Positions 17,559-26,516 of a DNA stretch of 41,280 bases are shown piece after piece. The stretch lies in assembly GCF_001552715.1 (NCBI RefSeq), contig NZ_BCRS01000031.1, positions 1 to 41,280 on the forward strand, read 5' to 3'. A program made the translations under genes and the position numbers. This DNA is from Mycolicibacterium vaccae NBRC 14118 = CIP 105934 (lineage in GTDB: Bacteria; Actinomycetota; Actinomycetes; Mycobacteriales; Mycobacteriaceae). Every line of letters starts with the position of its first letter. Positions within the stretch are counted from its first letter, which is position 1. A model generated the notes under the pieces. The model did no database searches. It was not told where the DNA came from and was given only the letters and a program-made list of their open reading frames with translations.

Positions 17559-17587
17559 TACGGTCCAAATATGACTGATATATCGGT
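17559..17587 (+). promoter_or_regulatory. leaderless promoter and palindromic operator of the FAD oxidoreductase operon
   Basis: TACGGT (17559-17564) fits the TANNNT -10 box. Six bases later comes ATG 17571, the spacing of a leaderless transcript. Right after the ATG is ACTGATATATCGGT (17574-17587), a palindrome with one mismatched pair. A near-identical site occurs at 30819-30832 upstream of the ABC importer. A regulator bound here would block transcription start; the adjacent GntR protein is the first candidate. Confidence 0.5.
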
Positions 17588-18989
17588 TGAATGGCGGTTG
17601 TCGACCGGACTGGCGGAGTCCGGTCCGAGCGGTCTCCCGGTCGTCGCCGATGTCGATGTCGCAGTCGTCGGAGCCGGGGCGGCGGGAGTGGCCGCCGCCA
17701 CCGTCGCCGCCGAAGCCGGTGCTTCCGTTCTGATCGTCGAGAAGTACGGATTCGCCGGTGGGGCCGCAGTTGCGGGAATGTCGGGCACCATCTGCGGCAT
17801 GTACCTGGCGTCCGAGGACGCCGCCGGACCCGAGCAGGTGGTCTACGGATTCACCGACAGGTTCGCCGGTGAGCTGACCGCCCGCAACGGCCTGACTCCT
17901 CCCCAGCGTTACGGCAAGACCTTCACCAGTACCCACGATCCCCTGGTCTGGCGGGAAACAGCGGATGCCCTGCTGTCAGCCGCAGGCGCACGAATTCTGT
18001 TCCACACCCAGGTGATCGACGTGCTGACCCACGGCCCGCAGCGCTACCACGGACTGGTGGTGGCGTCCAACGCCGGTGTGTCGGTGATCCGGGCCGCGCG
18101 GATCATCGACGCGTCGGGCGACGGAGCGGTGGTCGCCCGCGGTGGCGGTGCGTACCGGTTCGGCGACGACGGACGCATCCAGAACCCGACGATGTTCTTC
18201 CGGCTGGGCAACGTCGACGTCGAGAAGTTCTGGGACGCTTGGGGTCCTGACACCATCAGCCCCACCTGGGTGTCCGAGGCCATCGACGCCGCCGCTGCCG
18301 CGGGCATGGACCTGCCGCGCAACAAGATCTGGATCTTCGCCACCGGACGGCCGAATGAGTTGCTGGTCAACGCGACTCGGCTGACGGGCCCGGGCAGGCG
18401 GATGCTGAACGTGATCGACCCGGCCGACTTCACCGTCGCCGAGATCAGCGGCCGGCGCCAGGTGCGGCAGTACGCACGCTTCCTCGCCGACACGGTGCCG
18501 GGTTGCGCCGATGCGTTCGTCGTGGACACCGGAGTCGAGGCCGGTATCCGCCAGACCCGCACCGTGGTGGGCATGCAGACGTTGCGCGATGACGACGTGG
18601 TCACCGGGGCCAAGCGCGCCGACACGATCTGCCGCTCGCCATGGCCCGTGGAACTACATGCCGGCCAGCGCCCCACGCTGCACTGGCTGCTCGACGACTA
18701 TTACGACGTACCGTACGGAACCCTCGTCCCCGAACGCGGGGAGAACGTCATCGTCGCCGGCCGGTGCCTCAGCGCCGAACATCAGGCGCTCGCCTCGGCA
18801 CGAGTCACCGCGCAGTGCTTCGAATATGGTCACGCCGCCGCCGTCGCCACCGTGGTTTCGCTGGACTCCGGGGTGGCCTACCGAGATCTCGACGTACGGA
18901 CCATCCAGGACCGCATGGTCGCCAACGGAAGTGCGCTACAGCCTGCGACACCGGTCGCGGCTGCTTCGGAAAGGCAGGAACTGCAGTGA
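17571..18989 (+). CDS. FAD-dependent oxidoreductase (FAD_oxidored family)
   Basis: A 472-residue flavoprotein with an N-terminal Rossmann motif VVGAGAAGVAAA (33-44), VEKYGFAGG after the second strand, IIDASGDGAVVA in the middle and GRCLSAEHQALASARV near the C-terminus. These are features of the family that includes fumarate-reductase-like and succinate-dehydrogenase-flavoprotein-like enzymes acting on organic acids. ATG 17571 is favoured over ATG 17556 by the -10 box placed for leaderless initiation. Its TGA overlaps the start of the dehydratase as GTGA. It is first of three genes, with an IlvD-type dehydratase and an MHS transporter, suggesting oxidation of a hydroxy-acid, but the substrate is unknown. 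Confidence 0.85.
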   Translation: MTDISVEWRLSTGLAESGPSGLPVVADVDVAVVGAGAAGVAAATVAAEAGASVLIVEKYGFAGGAAVAGMSGTICGMYLASEDAAGPEQVVYGFTDRFAGELTARNGLTPPQRYGKTFTSTHDPLVWRETADALLSAAGARILFHTQVIDVLTHGPQRYHGLVVASNAGVSVIRAARIIDASGDGAVVARGGGAYRFGDDGRIQNPTMFFRLGNVDVEKFWDAWGPDTISPTWVSEAIDAAAAAGMDLPRNKIWIFATGRPNELLVNATRLTGPGRRMLNVIDPADFTVAEISGRRQVRQYARFLADTVPGCADAFVVDTGVEAGIRQTRTVVGMQTLRDDDVVTGAKRADTICRSPWPVELHAGQRPTLHWLLDDYYDVPYGTLVPERGENVIVAGRCLSAEHQALASARVTAQCFEYGHAAAVATVVSLDSGVAYRDLDVRTIQDRMVANGSALQPATPVAAASERQELQ

Positions 18990-20677
18990 CCGACAACTTC
19001 GAACGCGCGGCCGACGGGGGACTGCGAAGCAACTTCACCCCCGGCAGCACCCGCTGGGCGGTGCGCCGCGCGCAGTGGAGCGCGATGGGGATCAGCGTGG
19101 AAGACCAGCAGAAACCGAAGATCGCCGTCGTCAACACCTCGTCGAAACTGTCGGTGTGCTTCATGCACCTCGACGACGTCGCGGTCAGGGTCGCCGACGC
19201 AATCCGGGAGGCCGGCGGCCTGCCTTTCGAGGTGCGCACCACCGCCCCAAGCGATTTCGTCACCAGCGCGGGCCGCAAGGCGCGCTATCTGATGCCCACC
19301 CGTGACTTGATCGTCAACGACGTGGAGGCTGCCGTGGAGGGTGCGGTGCTCGACGGCATCGTGTTCCTGTCCTCGTGCGACAAGACGACCCCGGCGCATC
19401 TGATGGCCGCGGCGCGGCTCGATCTGCCCTCGATCGTGGTGATCGGCGGATACCAGAAGGGGGGACGCTACAGCGGCTGCTCGGCCGACATCGACACGGT
19501 CTACGAGTCGGTCGGCGCGCTCGCCGCGGGCGCGATGACCGTGGACCAGCTCGGCGAGCTGGCCGACAATGCCATCGAGGGGCCCGGCGTCTGCGCGGGC
19601 CTGGCGACCGCCAACACGATGCACTGCCTGGCGGAGGCGCTGGGCATGACCGTGGCCGGGTCGGCGCCCACGCGCGCCAACTCCGAGGCGATGCTGGCCA
19701 ACGCCAGTGCGGCCGGGCATCGCATCGTGGCGATGGTCGACGAGAAACTCACTGCGCGCCAGGTGATCACAGAAAAGTCCATCGAGAACGCGGTGGAGGT
19801 CGCGCTCGCGCTCGGCGGTTCGGTGAACTGCATCCGCCACCTGACCGCCATCGCCGCAGAAGCCGATCTGGACCTCGATGTGGTGGGTCTGTTCGAGAAG
19901 CACGGCCGCGACGCCGTGCAACTGGCCGCGATCCGGCCCAACGGAGCCCACCAGGTGTGGGACCTCGACGGCGTGGGCGGTGTACAGGCGGTGTTGCGCA
20001 CCCTCTTGCCCCGACTGCACGGGCAGGCGCTCACGGTCGACGGGCGCACCGTCGCCCAGCGTGCCGAGCAGGCCCCCGCCGCCGACGGCGACGTGCTGCA
20101 CGGACTCGACGACCCGATCAACGACGAGCCCGGCCTGATCATCCTGCGCGGGTCGCTGGCCCCGGACGGCTCCATCGTCAAGGTGGCCGGCGTCGGGAAA
20201 GCCACTCGTCGTGACTTCAGCGGGCCTGCAAAGGTTTTCGTCGGTGAGGACGATGCCATCAGCGCGCTCGGAACGGGGGGCATCGAGCGCGGCGACGTGA
20301 TCGTGCTGCGCGGGATGGGACCGCGTGGCGGACCGGGCACCGTGTTCGCGGCCAGTTTCGTCGCCGCGCTCAACGGAGCCGGACTCGGGGGGCACGTCGC
20401 CGTCGTGACCGACGGTGAGCTGTCCGGTCTCAACCACGGGCTCGTCGTCGGACAGGTCATGCCCGAGGCCGCCGACGGGGGACCGCTCGCCGGACTGCGC
20501 GACGGCGACACCGTCAGCATCGATCTCGACGCACGGCGCATCGATGTACACCCGGTACGCGACGGCGCCCCGGTGTGCGCCGCCGGTGAGGTTCCCGAAC
20601 GAGGCTGGCTCGGGCAGTACGCCGCGCTCGTCGGCCCCATCCAGCGGGGCGCAGTCCTGCGCCGGCCGGCTCACTGA
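18986..20677 (+). CDS. IlvD/Edd family dehydratase
   Basis: Iron-sulfur-dependent dehydratase of 563 residues that removes water from a 2,3-dihydroxy acid or sugar acid to give a 2-keto acid. The three cluster cysteines expected of the family are C58 (NTSSKLSVC), C131 (SSCDKTTP) and C203 (EGPGVCAGLATANTM). PRGGPGT and DGELSG in the C-terminal part fit the active-site domain. It is probably not housekeeping IlvD: the first motif has SSK where IlvD has SD, and the gene sits in a GntR-controlled operon with a transporter. Its GTG overlaps the previous stop, so translation is coupled. The substrate could be a sugar acid or branched dihydroxy acid. Confidence 0.88.
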   Translation: MTDNFERAADGGLRSNFTPGSTRWAVRRAQWSAMGISVEDQQKPKIAVVNTSSKLSVCFMHLDDVAVRVADAIREAGGLPFEVRTTAPSDFVTSAGRKARYLMPTRDLIVNDVEAAVEGAVLDGIVFLSSCDKTTPAHLMAAARLDLPSIVVIGGYQKGGRYSGCSADIDTVYESVGALAAGAMTVDQLGELADNAIEGPGVCAGLATANTMHCLAEALGMTVAGSAPTRANSEAMLANASAAGHRIVAMVDEKLTARQVITEKSIENAVEVALALGGSVNCIRHLTAIAAEADLDLDVVGLFEKHGRDAVQLAAIRPNGAHQVWDLDGVGGVQAVLRTLLPRLHGQALTVDGRTVAQRAEQAPAADGDVLHGLDDPINDEPGLIILRGSLAPDGSIVKVAGVGKATRRDFSGPAKVFVGEDDAISALGTGGIERGDVIVLRGMGPRGGPGTVFAASFVAALNGAGLGGHVAVVTDGELSGLNHGLVVGQVMPEAADGGPLAGLRDGDTVSIDLDARRIDVHPVRDGAPVCAAGEVPERGWLGQYAALVGPIQRGAVLRRPAH

Positions 20678-20723
20678 ACCGACCCGACTTCCATCCACCA
20701 CACCCCGCCGAGGAGATCGCAGT

Positions 20724-22094
20724 ATGGACACCACCGCCGCCACCGCAGACATCGGCGTCTCGGGCGCGCCGAACCAGGCCCGCAAGGCGGGCATCGCCGC
20801 GCTTGTCGGGACCACGTTGGAGTGGTACGACTTCCTGATCTACGGCACCGCTGCGGCATTGGTGCTCAACAGCCAGTTCTTCCCCGGGGCCGACCCCACC
20901 GTCGGGACCCTCGCGGCCTTCGCCACCTACGCCGTCGGCTTCCTGGCGCGTCCGCTCGGCGGCATCGTGCTCGGCAACATGGGCGACAGAGTGGGCCGGA
21001 AGAAGATGCTGGTCTTCACGATCGTGTTGATGGGGGTGGCCACCACGCTGATCGGGCTGCTACCGAACTATGCCGCGATCGGGGTGTGGGCGCCGATCCT
21101 GCTGATCGTGCTGCGACTGCTCCAGGGCTTCGGCGCCGGCGGCGAGTACGCCGGCGCGGTCGTGCTGTCCGTGGAGCACGGCGATCAGAAGCGCCGCGGG
21201 CTGGCAGGAGCCTGGGCGCCGGCCGGGTTTGCGCTGGCAACGCTGCTGTCCACCGGGGTTTTCCAGCTCGCCACGCTGCTGCCCGAGGATGCCTTCCAGA
21301 GCTGGGGTTGGCGGGTGCCGTTCCTGCTCGGCTCGGTGCTGCTGATCGTGGGCTACTTCATCCGCCGCAACATCGATGAGACGCAAGCGTACGAGAAGGC
21401 AGTGCAGGCCGAGGCGTCCGGCGTGGTCGAGGAGACGAAGGTCCCTGTGCTGGAGTCGATCCGGCGCAACCCGCGCAACTTCCTGGTCGTCATCGGCGCT
21501 CGAATGGCGGAGAACGGCTTCGCCTACCTGTTCCCGGTGTTCGCCGTGGGCTACGCGGTCAACACGCTGGGGGTCGAGCGGAGCACCACACTGCTGGCGG
21601 TGGTGATCGCCTCGGCGGTGCAGGTGGTGTTCATCCCGATCTGGGCGCACGTCAGTGACCGGGTGGGCAGGCGACCGGTGTATGCGGGCGGGGCGCTGCT
21701 GTCGGTGCTGTGGCTGGTGCCGTTCTTCCTGGTGCTCGAATCGCTGAACACCGCCCTGCTCATCGTGGGATTCGTTGTCGGACTGGGGATTCTGTACCCC
21801 GCCATGCTCGCCCCGCAGGCCGCCTACTTCGCCGAGCTCTTCGACACCCGAACCCGACTCTCCGGATTCGCGTTCGCCCGCGAGATCGGCTCGGTGCTGG
21901 CCGGCGGCTTCCTGCCGTTGATCGCCACCGCACTGATCGCCGCGTTCGGGCACTGGTGGGTGATCGTGGTGTATCTCGGGATCCTGACGGCGCTGACCCT
22001 GGTGGCGCTGGCCTTCGGACCGGAGACCAACCGCAAGGACATCATCGAGACGGACCCGGCCGACGCGCGTCCCGCGCAGGCCGGGTCCGTCTGA
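20724..22094 (+). CDS. MFS transporter, metabolite:H+ symporter (MHS) family
   Basis: A 456-residue, 12-helix proton symporter. The MHS signature TLEWYDFLIYG is at 31-41 (E33, W34, Y35, D36, F37), with the first-loop GDRVGRKKML near residue 89, the RLLQGFGAGGEY segment in helix 4 and a second loop SDRVGRRP near residue 315. MHS relatives carry organic acids such as ketoglutarate, shikimate and citrate. GAGGAG precedes ATG 20724. It follows the dehydratase by 46 bases and is likely the importer for that pathway's acid. It ends 12 bases from the convergent carboxylesterase gene. Confidence 0.9.
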   Translation: MDTTAATADIGVSGAPNQARKAGIAALVGTTLEWYDFLIYGTAAALVLNSQFFPGADPTVGTLAAFATYAVGFLARPLGGIVLGNMGDRVGRKKMLVFTIVLMGVATTLIGLLPNYAAIGVWAPILLIVLRLLQGFGAGGEYAGAVVLSVEHGDQKRRGLAGAWAPAGFALATLLSTGVFQLATLLPEDAFQSWGWRVPFLLGSVLLIVGYFIRRNIDETQAYEKAVQAEASGVVEETKVPVLESIRRNPRNFLVVIGARMAENGFAYLFPVFAVGYAVNTLGVERSTTLLAVVIASAVQVVFIPIWAHVSDRVGRRPVYAGGALLSVLWLVPFFLVLESLNTALLIVGFVVGLGILYPAMLAPQAAYFAELFDTRTRLSGFAFAREIGSVLAGGFLPLIATALIAAFGHWWVIVVYLGILTALTLVALAFGPETNRKDIIETDPADARPAQAGSV

Positions 22095-22106
22095 GGCGCG
22101 CCCGGT

Positions 22107-23519
22107 TCAGGAGGTGAAGTCCCGGACGGATGAGCTCGCCCATCCGGGATCCCCGGTGGTGGCGTAGTCCACCCACGCCCGATGCATCTCGGTCGCGAGC
22201 TGCCGGGGCGGTTCCTCGGGGCCGAGAAGCCCGGCGGGCCCCCGTAACACCGGCTCGTCCAGGCAGTCGAACACGAACGGCAGCTCCACCGCGTGGGCCG
22301 CACCCAGCCGGCCGCCGACGGCTGTCGACTGCCAGCAGAACCGGTACTCGTGCAGCGGCGCGCCGGGCTGCGCGGCGCGCGCTTCGACCAATTTCCGAGT
22401 GCCTGAGTCGAACAATGCGGAACCCAGTATCGCCGAACTGATCTCACCCCACCCGGCCCGTGGATACTCGGCGCGGTAGGCGGCGACAACGGTGTCGGGA
22501 TCGGGGTGGACCCGCGCGGCGAGTGCGCGCACGTCGTCCTCGGACGAATCGTCGAAAGTGCCCTGCGGCACGAGGTACAGGTTGCCCTCCTGGGCATTCG
22601 TGCCGATGAGCACCGGCACAGCGGATCCGAGTCCGGCAGCGGCGGCATCGGCCGGCTGACGTTCGCCCACCAGGCTGAACGGGCTGAGTCCGACCAGGGG
22701 ATCGAACCGTTGCTCGGTGCGCAGGTCGATGCCGGTCAACCGTGATCCGGCGTCGACGAGTTCGGCGTCGGTGAATGCGGAGAACCCCGCTACGGTGGCG
22801 CGCGTGGCGAGGAGTTCGGCCGCGCGGTGGGTGACCCGGGCGGCCTGCTCGTGGTCGAAGGCGCCGGTTCCGTTGCCGCTCTGCATGATCACGCGACGCA
22901 CCAGAGATCCCGCTTCGGGCGTGGTCAGGACCCCGCCGACGATGGTGGCGCCCGCGGACTGCCCGAACAGTGTCACGTTGTCGGGGTCGCCGCCGAAGTT
23001 CTCGATGTTGGCTTTCACCCACCTCAGCGCGGCCATCACGTCAAGCAGTCCCCGGTTGGCCGGTGCACCCGGCACGTCGAGAAAGCCGATGATGCCGAGG
23101 CGATAGGTGAGCGTCACCAACACCACCCCGTCCCGGGCGAACGCCGCGCCGTCATACAACGGGGACTGCGGTGAGCCGGACACGAAGCCCCCGCCGTGCA
23201 CGAACACCATCACCGGCCGTCGGCGGCCGGCCTCGGGTGCCCAGATGTTCACCGTCAGATACTCCGGGTCGCCGACAGCCGCGGTGCCGAAGAACGGGGA
23301 CATGTCGAGCGCGCCGAACCCGCGCCGGGGTGCCTGTGGGGCCGCCGGTCCGGGTTCCAGTGCGTCACGGGTGTGCGTCCAGCCCGGGTGCGGATCAGGC
23401 GCGGCGAATCGCGCTGCACCGGTCGGCGCTGCGGCATAGGGAATTCCGCGGAACACGGTGTAGCCGTCGACTGTACGTCCGCGGACGGGGCCGTAGGTGG
23501 TGGCGACGAGCTCAGACAT
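22107..23519 (-). CDS. type-B carboxylesterase (para-nitrobenzyl esterase-like)
   Basis: An alpha/beta hydrolase of 470 residues. The oxyanion hole is VHGGG (107-111), the nucleophile is S188 in FGQSAGA, the acid is probably the Glu in GTNAQEGN, and the catalytic His lies in GAAHAVELPFVF. The start FRGIPYAAAPTGAARF is typical of the family. There is no signal peptide, so it acts in the cytosol. The ATG at 23519 overlaps the stop of the MBL-fold gene by eight bases, making a two-gene operon under a likely XRE regulator. M. tuberculosis has para-nitrobenzyl-esterase fragments (Rv1104/Rv1105) in the same interval. Substrate unknown; carboxylic esters are expected. Confidence 0.9.
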   Translation of the reverse strand: MSELVATTYGPVRGRTVDGYTVFRGIPYAAAPTGAARFAAPDPHPGWTHTRDALEPGPAAPQAPRRGFGALDMSPFFGTAAVGDPEYLTVNIWAPEAGRRRPVMVFVHGGGFVSGSPQSPLYDGAAFARDGVVLVTLTYRLGIIGFLDVPGAPANRGLLDVMAALRWVKANIENFGGDPDNVTLFGQSAGATIVGGVLTTPEAGSLVRRVIMQSGNGTGAFDHEQAARVTHRAAELLATRATVAGFSAFTDAELVDAGSRLTGIDLRTEQRFDPLVGLSPFSLVGERQPADAAAAGLGSAVPVLIGTNAQEGNLYLVPQGTFDDSSEDDVRALAARVHPDPDTVVAAYRAEYPRAGWGEISSAILGSALFDSGTRKLVEARAAQPGAPLHEYRFCWQSTAVGGRLGAAHAVELPFVFDCLDEPVLRGPAGLLGPEEPPRQLATEMHRAWVDYATTGDPGWASSSVRDFTS

Positions 23520-24417
23520 GGCTGACCCGCTCGAACGGCGCCCACCGCTTGATTGCGAACGTGTCCCCTTCCCGGACGACTTCGGCGCCGCCGTGGCCGC
23601 CCAGATGTGCCGGGAAGACGAGGGTGTTGGTGTCGGCGGCCTGACCGAGCAGCCGTCGACGGGTGGCCCGTGCACCGGCCTGGTCCTCGCAATAGCAGCT
23701 GTTGACGTCCGGCTCGACCATCTGCAGCGCGGTGTGCAGCAGATCGCCGACGAACAGCGCTCTGTCCGTGCCGGATTCGAGGGTGACGATCGACGATCCG
23801 GGGGTGTGGCCCGGGGCCAGGTCCAGCCGCAGGTTCTCATCGATGCGCAGCTGGTCGTCCCACAACTGGACCAGGCCCGCCTCGTAGACGGGTGCGACGC
23901 TGTCTTCGAAGACGAGTTTGGCGGCGCTGCGGCCGGCGGTATGTCCGTTGGCTGGATTCCAGAAGTCGAAGTCGGCGCGCGGCATCAGATAGGTGGCGTT
24001 CGGGAAGGTCGGCTCCCAGGTGCCGTTGCGCAGCGTGGTGTTCCATCCGACGTGATCGTTGTGCAGGTGGGTGTTGATGACGATGTCGACGTCGCCGGGC
24101 GCGATCCCGGCTGCGGCGAGATTGCCGAGGAAATCGGTTTCCAGCCGGTGCCAGACGGAGCCGGGACGCTCCTTGTGGTTGCCGACGCCGGTGTCGACGA
24201 GAATGGTCTTGCCCTCACTGTGCAGCACCCAGGTCTGGACGGCCGAGATGCACATGTCGGCGGCGGGGTCGTAGAAGTCGGGTGCCAACCACGTCTCGTT
24301 GGCCGCCCAGGAACTTGCCAGGCTGTCCGGGAAGAAGGTTTTCGGTGACAGTTCGACCGAGCCGTAGTACTCCATGACCCGGGTGATCGAGACGTCACCC
24401 AACACGATGTTGTTCAC
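23512..24417 (-). CDS. metallo-beta-lactamase-fold hydrolase
   Basis: A 301-residue binuclear-zinc hydrolase. The metal motif is THLHNDHVG (H117, H119, D121, H122), with further ligands in APGHTPGS, FVGDLLHTALQ and the C-terminal FPAHLGGHGG. The overall pattern is closest to the lactonase-like MBL proteins, which open lactones or hydrolyse esters, rather than to true beta-lactamases; no signal peptide is present. Transcribed with the downstream carboxylesterase (8-base overlap) and divergent from an MmyB-type regulator across 101 bases. A lactone or ester intermediate is a plausible substrate. Confidence 0.87.
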   Translation of the reverse strand: MNNIVLGDVSITRVMEYYGSVELSPKTFFPDSLASSWAANETWLAPDFYDPAADMCISAVQTWVLHSEGKTILVDTGVGNHKERPGSVWHRLETDFLGNLAAAGIAPGDVDIVINTHLHNDHVGWNTTLRNGTWEPTFPNATYLMPRADFDFWNPANGHTAGRSAAKLVFEDSVAPVYEAGLVQLWDDQLRIDENLRLDLAPGHTPGSSIVTLESGTDRALFVGDLLHTALQMVEPDVNSCYCEDQAGARATRRRLLGQAADTNTLVFPAHLGGHGGAEVVREGDTFAIKRWAPFERVSHV

Positions 24418-24518
24418 GCCGACCAGCCTGCGGCGGTCGCGCGGGGGTAACCAGCCCCGGTGCTGCCTACTTCTGGCGGGGTCAGGCTAGGGCCGCGCGG
24501 ATGGCGCATAGTTAACAC

Positions 24519-25406
24519 ATGACGTTTCCCACCCTCGGCGAGTTCCTGCGGGCCCGGCGTGCGCGAATCGATCCGCAGGACGTCGGTCTGCCGGTGTTCG
24601 GGGGGCGCCGCCGCGTCGCCGGACTGCGTCGCGAGGAACTGGCGCAGCTGGCCGGGGTGAGTGTGTCGTACTACACCCGACTCGAGCAGGGCCAGTCCGT
24701 CAACGCCTCCGACGCGGTGCTCGACGCCATCGCGTCGGCGTTGCGTCTCGACGACCACGAGCGCCGGCATCTGCACGCGCTGGCCAGCGCCCCGCCGAAA
24801 CAGATGAACAGACCTCCGGTGGAACGAGTCGATCGGCTCACCCGTGACCTGCTGCAGTCACTGGCCGATGTGCCTGTGATGGTGGCCGGCAGGCGCAGCG
24901 ATGTGCTGGCCTGGAACCCTCTCGGGCACGCCCTGATGGCAGGCCACGTCGACCCGGCCTCGGTGGACCAGCCTGCGGCGAGGCCGAATCTGGCCCGGAT
25001 GCTGTTCCTGGACTCTCACACCCGTGAGCTCTATGTGGATTGGCAGCGCAAGGCGCGTGCGATGGTCGGCAACCTGCGGCACGTGGCCGGCCGCTACCCC
25101 GACGATGCCGCACTGGCCGCGCTCATCGGTGAATTATCCATGAAGAGCCCGGATTTCGTCGCACTGTGGCGTGACCACCGGGTGAAACCGTGCGAGGCGG
25201 ATTCCTATGAGTTGCGCCATCCCCTGATCGGTCCGGTGACGATCACCCAGCAGAACCTCGTGGTGGCGCGAGATACCGACCAGTCGGTGTGCATCATCAC
25301 CGCAGCGCAGGGGTCACCCTCGGCGGACAGCCTCGACCTGTTGGCGGGGCTCGTGCGTGAGGGGTCGACGGCAGTCCGGCATGACGCCTCGGTGCCGACC
25401 ACCTGA
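24519..25406 (+). CDS. XRE-type regulator with MmyB-like ligand-binding domain
   Basis: A 295-residue regulator. Its N-terminal HTH (about residues 5-80) contains GLRREELAQLAGVSVSYYTRLEQG. The C-terminal PAS-like MmyB domain (about 100-285) carries the usual DVPVMVAGRRSDVLAWNPLG and PDDAALAALIGELSMKSPDFVALWRDHRV. Actinobacterial members often regulate the adjacent divergent gene, here the MBL-esterase pair. CATAGT lies six bases before a short TAACAC spacer and the ATG, compatible with a leaderless start. Its stop directly abuts the stop of the convergent acetamidase/formamidase gene, with no base between them. Confidence 0.9.
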   Translation: MTFPTLGEFLRARRARIDPQDVGLPVFGGRRRVAGLRREELAQLAGVSVSYYTRLEQGQSVNASDAVLDAIASALRLDDHERRHLHALASAPPKQMNRPPVERVDRLTRDLLQSLADVPVMVAGRRSDVLAWNPLGHALMAGHVDPASVDQPAARPNLARMLFLDSHTRELYVDWQRKARAMVGNLRHVAGRYPDDAALAALIGELSMKSPDFVALWRDHRVKPCEADSYELRHPLIGPVTITQQNLVVARDTDQSVCIITAAQGSPSADSLDLLAGLVREGSTAVRHDASVPTT

Positions 25407-26516
25407 CTAGACGAAGATGTCGGTGGGCACCATGGCCGACACCAGCACATTCGGCACATCGACGAGTTGGCTGATGCGCAGGTCGACGGCCACGCTGCAC
25501 AGCGCATAGGCCTGCCGACGGGTGAAGCCCCGCTCCGCGGTGAGATGGTCGACCATCAGCCGCAACGCGTTTCGTGTTGCGAGATTGAGATTCTCCGGGT
25601 GGATCCGGCCCTCGGCATCGACGGGCGTGCCGGTCACCGCGAAGTGCGGCCGGCTGGCCACTTCGGGAGGGCCGGCGGCGAACCGCTCGAAGCGCAGATG
25701 CCGCACGTCACCCGAGGCCGCCGCACCCTTACGGAGATCGAAGCGCACCACCACACGCGCCGTGGTTTCCACGGCCGCACCGCAGGATTCACCGTCACCC
25801 TGGGCGAAATGCCCGTCACCGACCGAGAACAACGCGCCGGGCACCCACACCGGCAGGTAGACCCGGCTACCCTCCGTGAGGTGTTTGATGTCGATGTTCC
25901 CGCCGGCCTCGGTGGGGGAGATGGTGCGCCGGCCCGGGTCGCCGGGCTGGTCCGGTGGCACAGCCGAAGTCGCGTTCGGCAACTCGACCAGACCGCCGTC
26001 GTCGGCGGCCCGTTGCTCTGCGGACTTGGTGCGCTCGAACAGCTCCCGGGACGGCGCGACGCCCATGACACCCATGAAGGGTGCGCCGGGCAGTCGCACA
26101 CCGGGCAGGTCCGGTGAGTCGGCGAAACCGTCGGCGATCTCCCAGCGCACGATGTGCGGTTCGGTGAATTCGTCACGCAGGAAACCGAATCCCGGGATGT
26201 TCAGTGTCGCGCCGAAGTCACCGGTCTCCACGGACAGCACGTCGACGACGAGAAGGTCGCCGGGTTCGGCGCCTTCGACGTACACCGGGCCCGTCAGCGG
26301 GTGGATGCGCGCCGTGTCCATCCGCAGCACGTCCTCGGCGGTCGAGTCGCGGGTGATCTGGCCGTCGTAGCCGTCCCTGGCGGGCAGGACCACCGTGTCC
26401 CCGGGCATGCACCGCAGCGCGGCCGGGATGTCCGGGTGCCAGCGGTTGTGTCCCGCGCGGGGGTCTGCCACCAAGGGTTTCGTCAGGTCCAGCTCGATCT
26501 CGTGCACGGCGCTCAT
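25407..26516 (-). CDS. acetamidase/formamidase family protein
   Basis: A 369-residue FmdA/AmdA family hydrolase that cleaves short amides (formamide or acetamide type) to acid plus ammonia. Family blocks include the N-terminal HNRWHPDIP, the metal-binding region SRPHFAVTG, VGDGHFAQGDGE near residue 220 and MGVMGVAP near residue 140. The ATG overlaps the amidase stop as ATGA, showing translational coupling. It is the last of five genes with an ABC importer and a signature amidase. Two amidases of unrelated folds in one operon suggest a substrate with two amide bonds or a released small amide. It is unlike the stand-alone acetamide-inducible amiE system. Confidence 0.9.
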   Translation of the reverse strand: MSAVHEIELDLTKPLVADPRAGHNRWHPDIPAALRCMPGDTVVLPARDGYDGQITRDSTAEDVLRMDTARIHPLTGPVYVEGAEPGDLLVVDVLSVETGDFGATLNIPGFGFLRDEFTEPHIVRWEIADGFADSPDLPGVRLPGAPFMGVMGVAPSRELFERTKSAEQRAADDGGLVELPNATSAVPPDQPGDPGRRTISPTEAGGNIDIKHLTEGSRVYLPVWVPGALFSVGDGHFAQGDGESCGAAVETTARVVVRFDLRKGAAASGDVRHLRFERFAAGPPEVASRPHFAVTGTPVDAEGRIHPENLNLATRNALRLMVDHLTAERGFTRRQAYALCSVAVDLRISQLVDVPNVLVSAMVPTDIFV

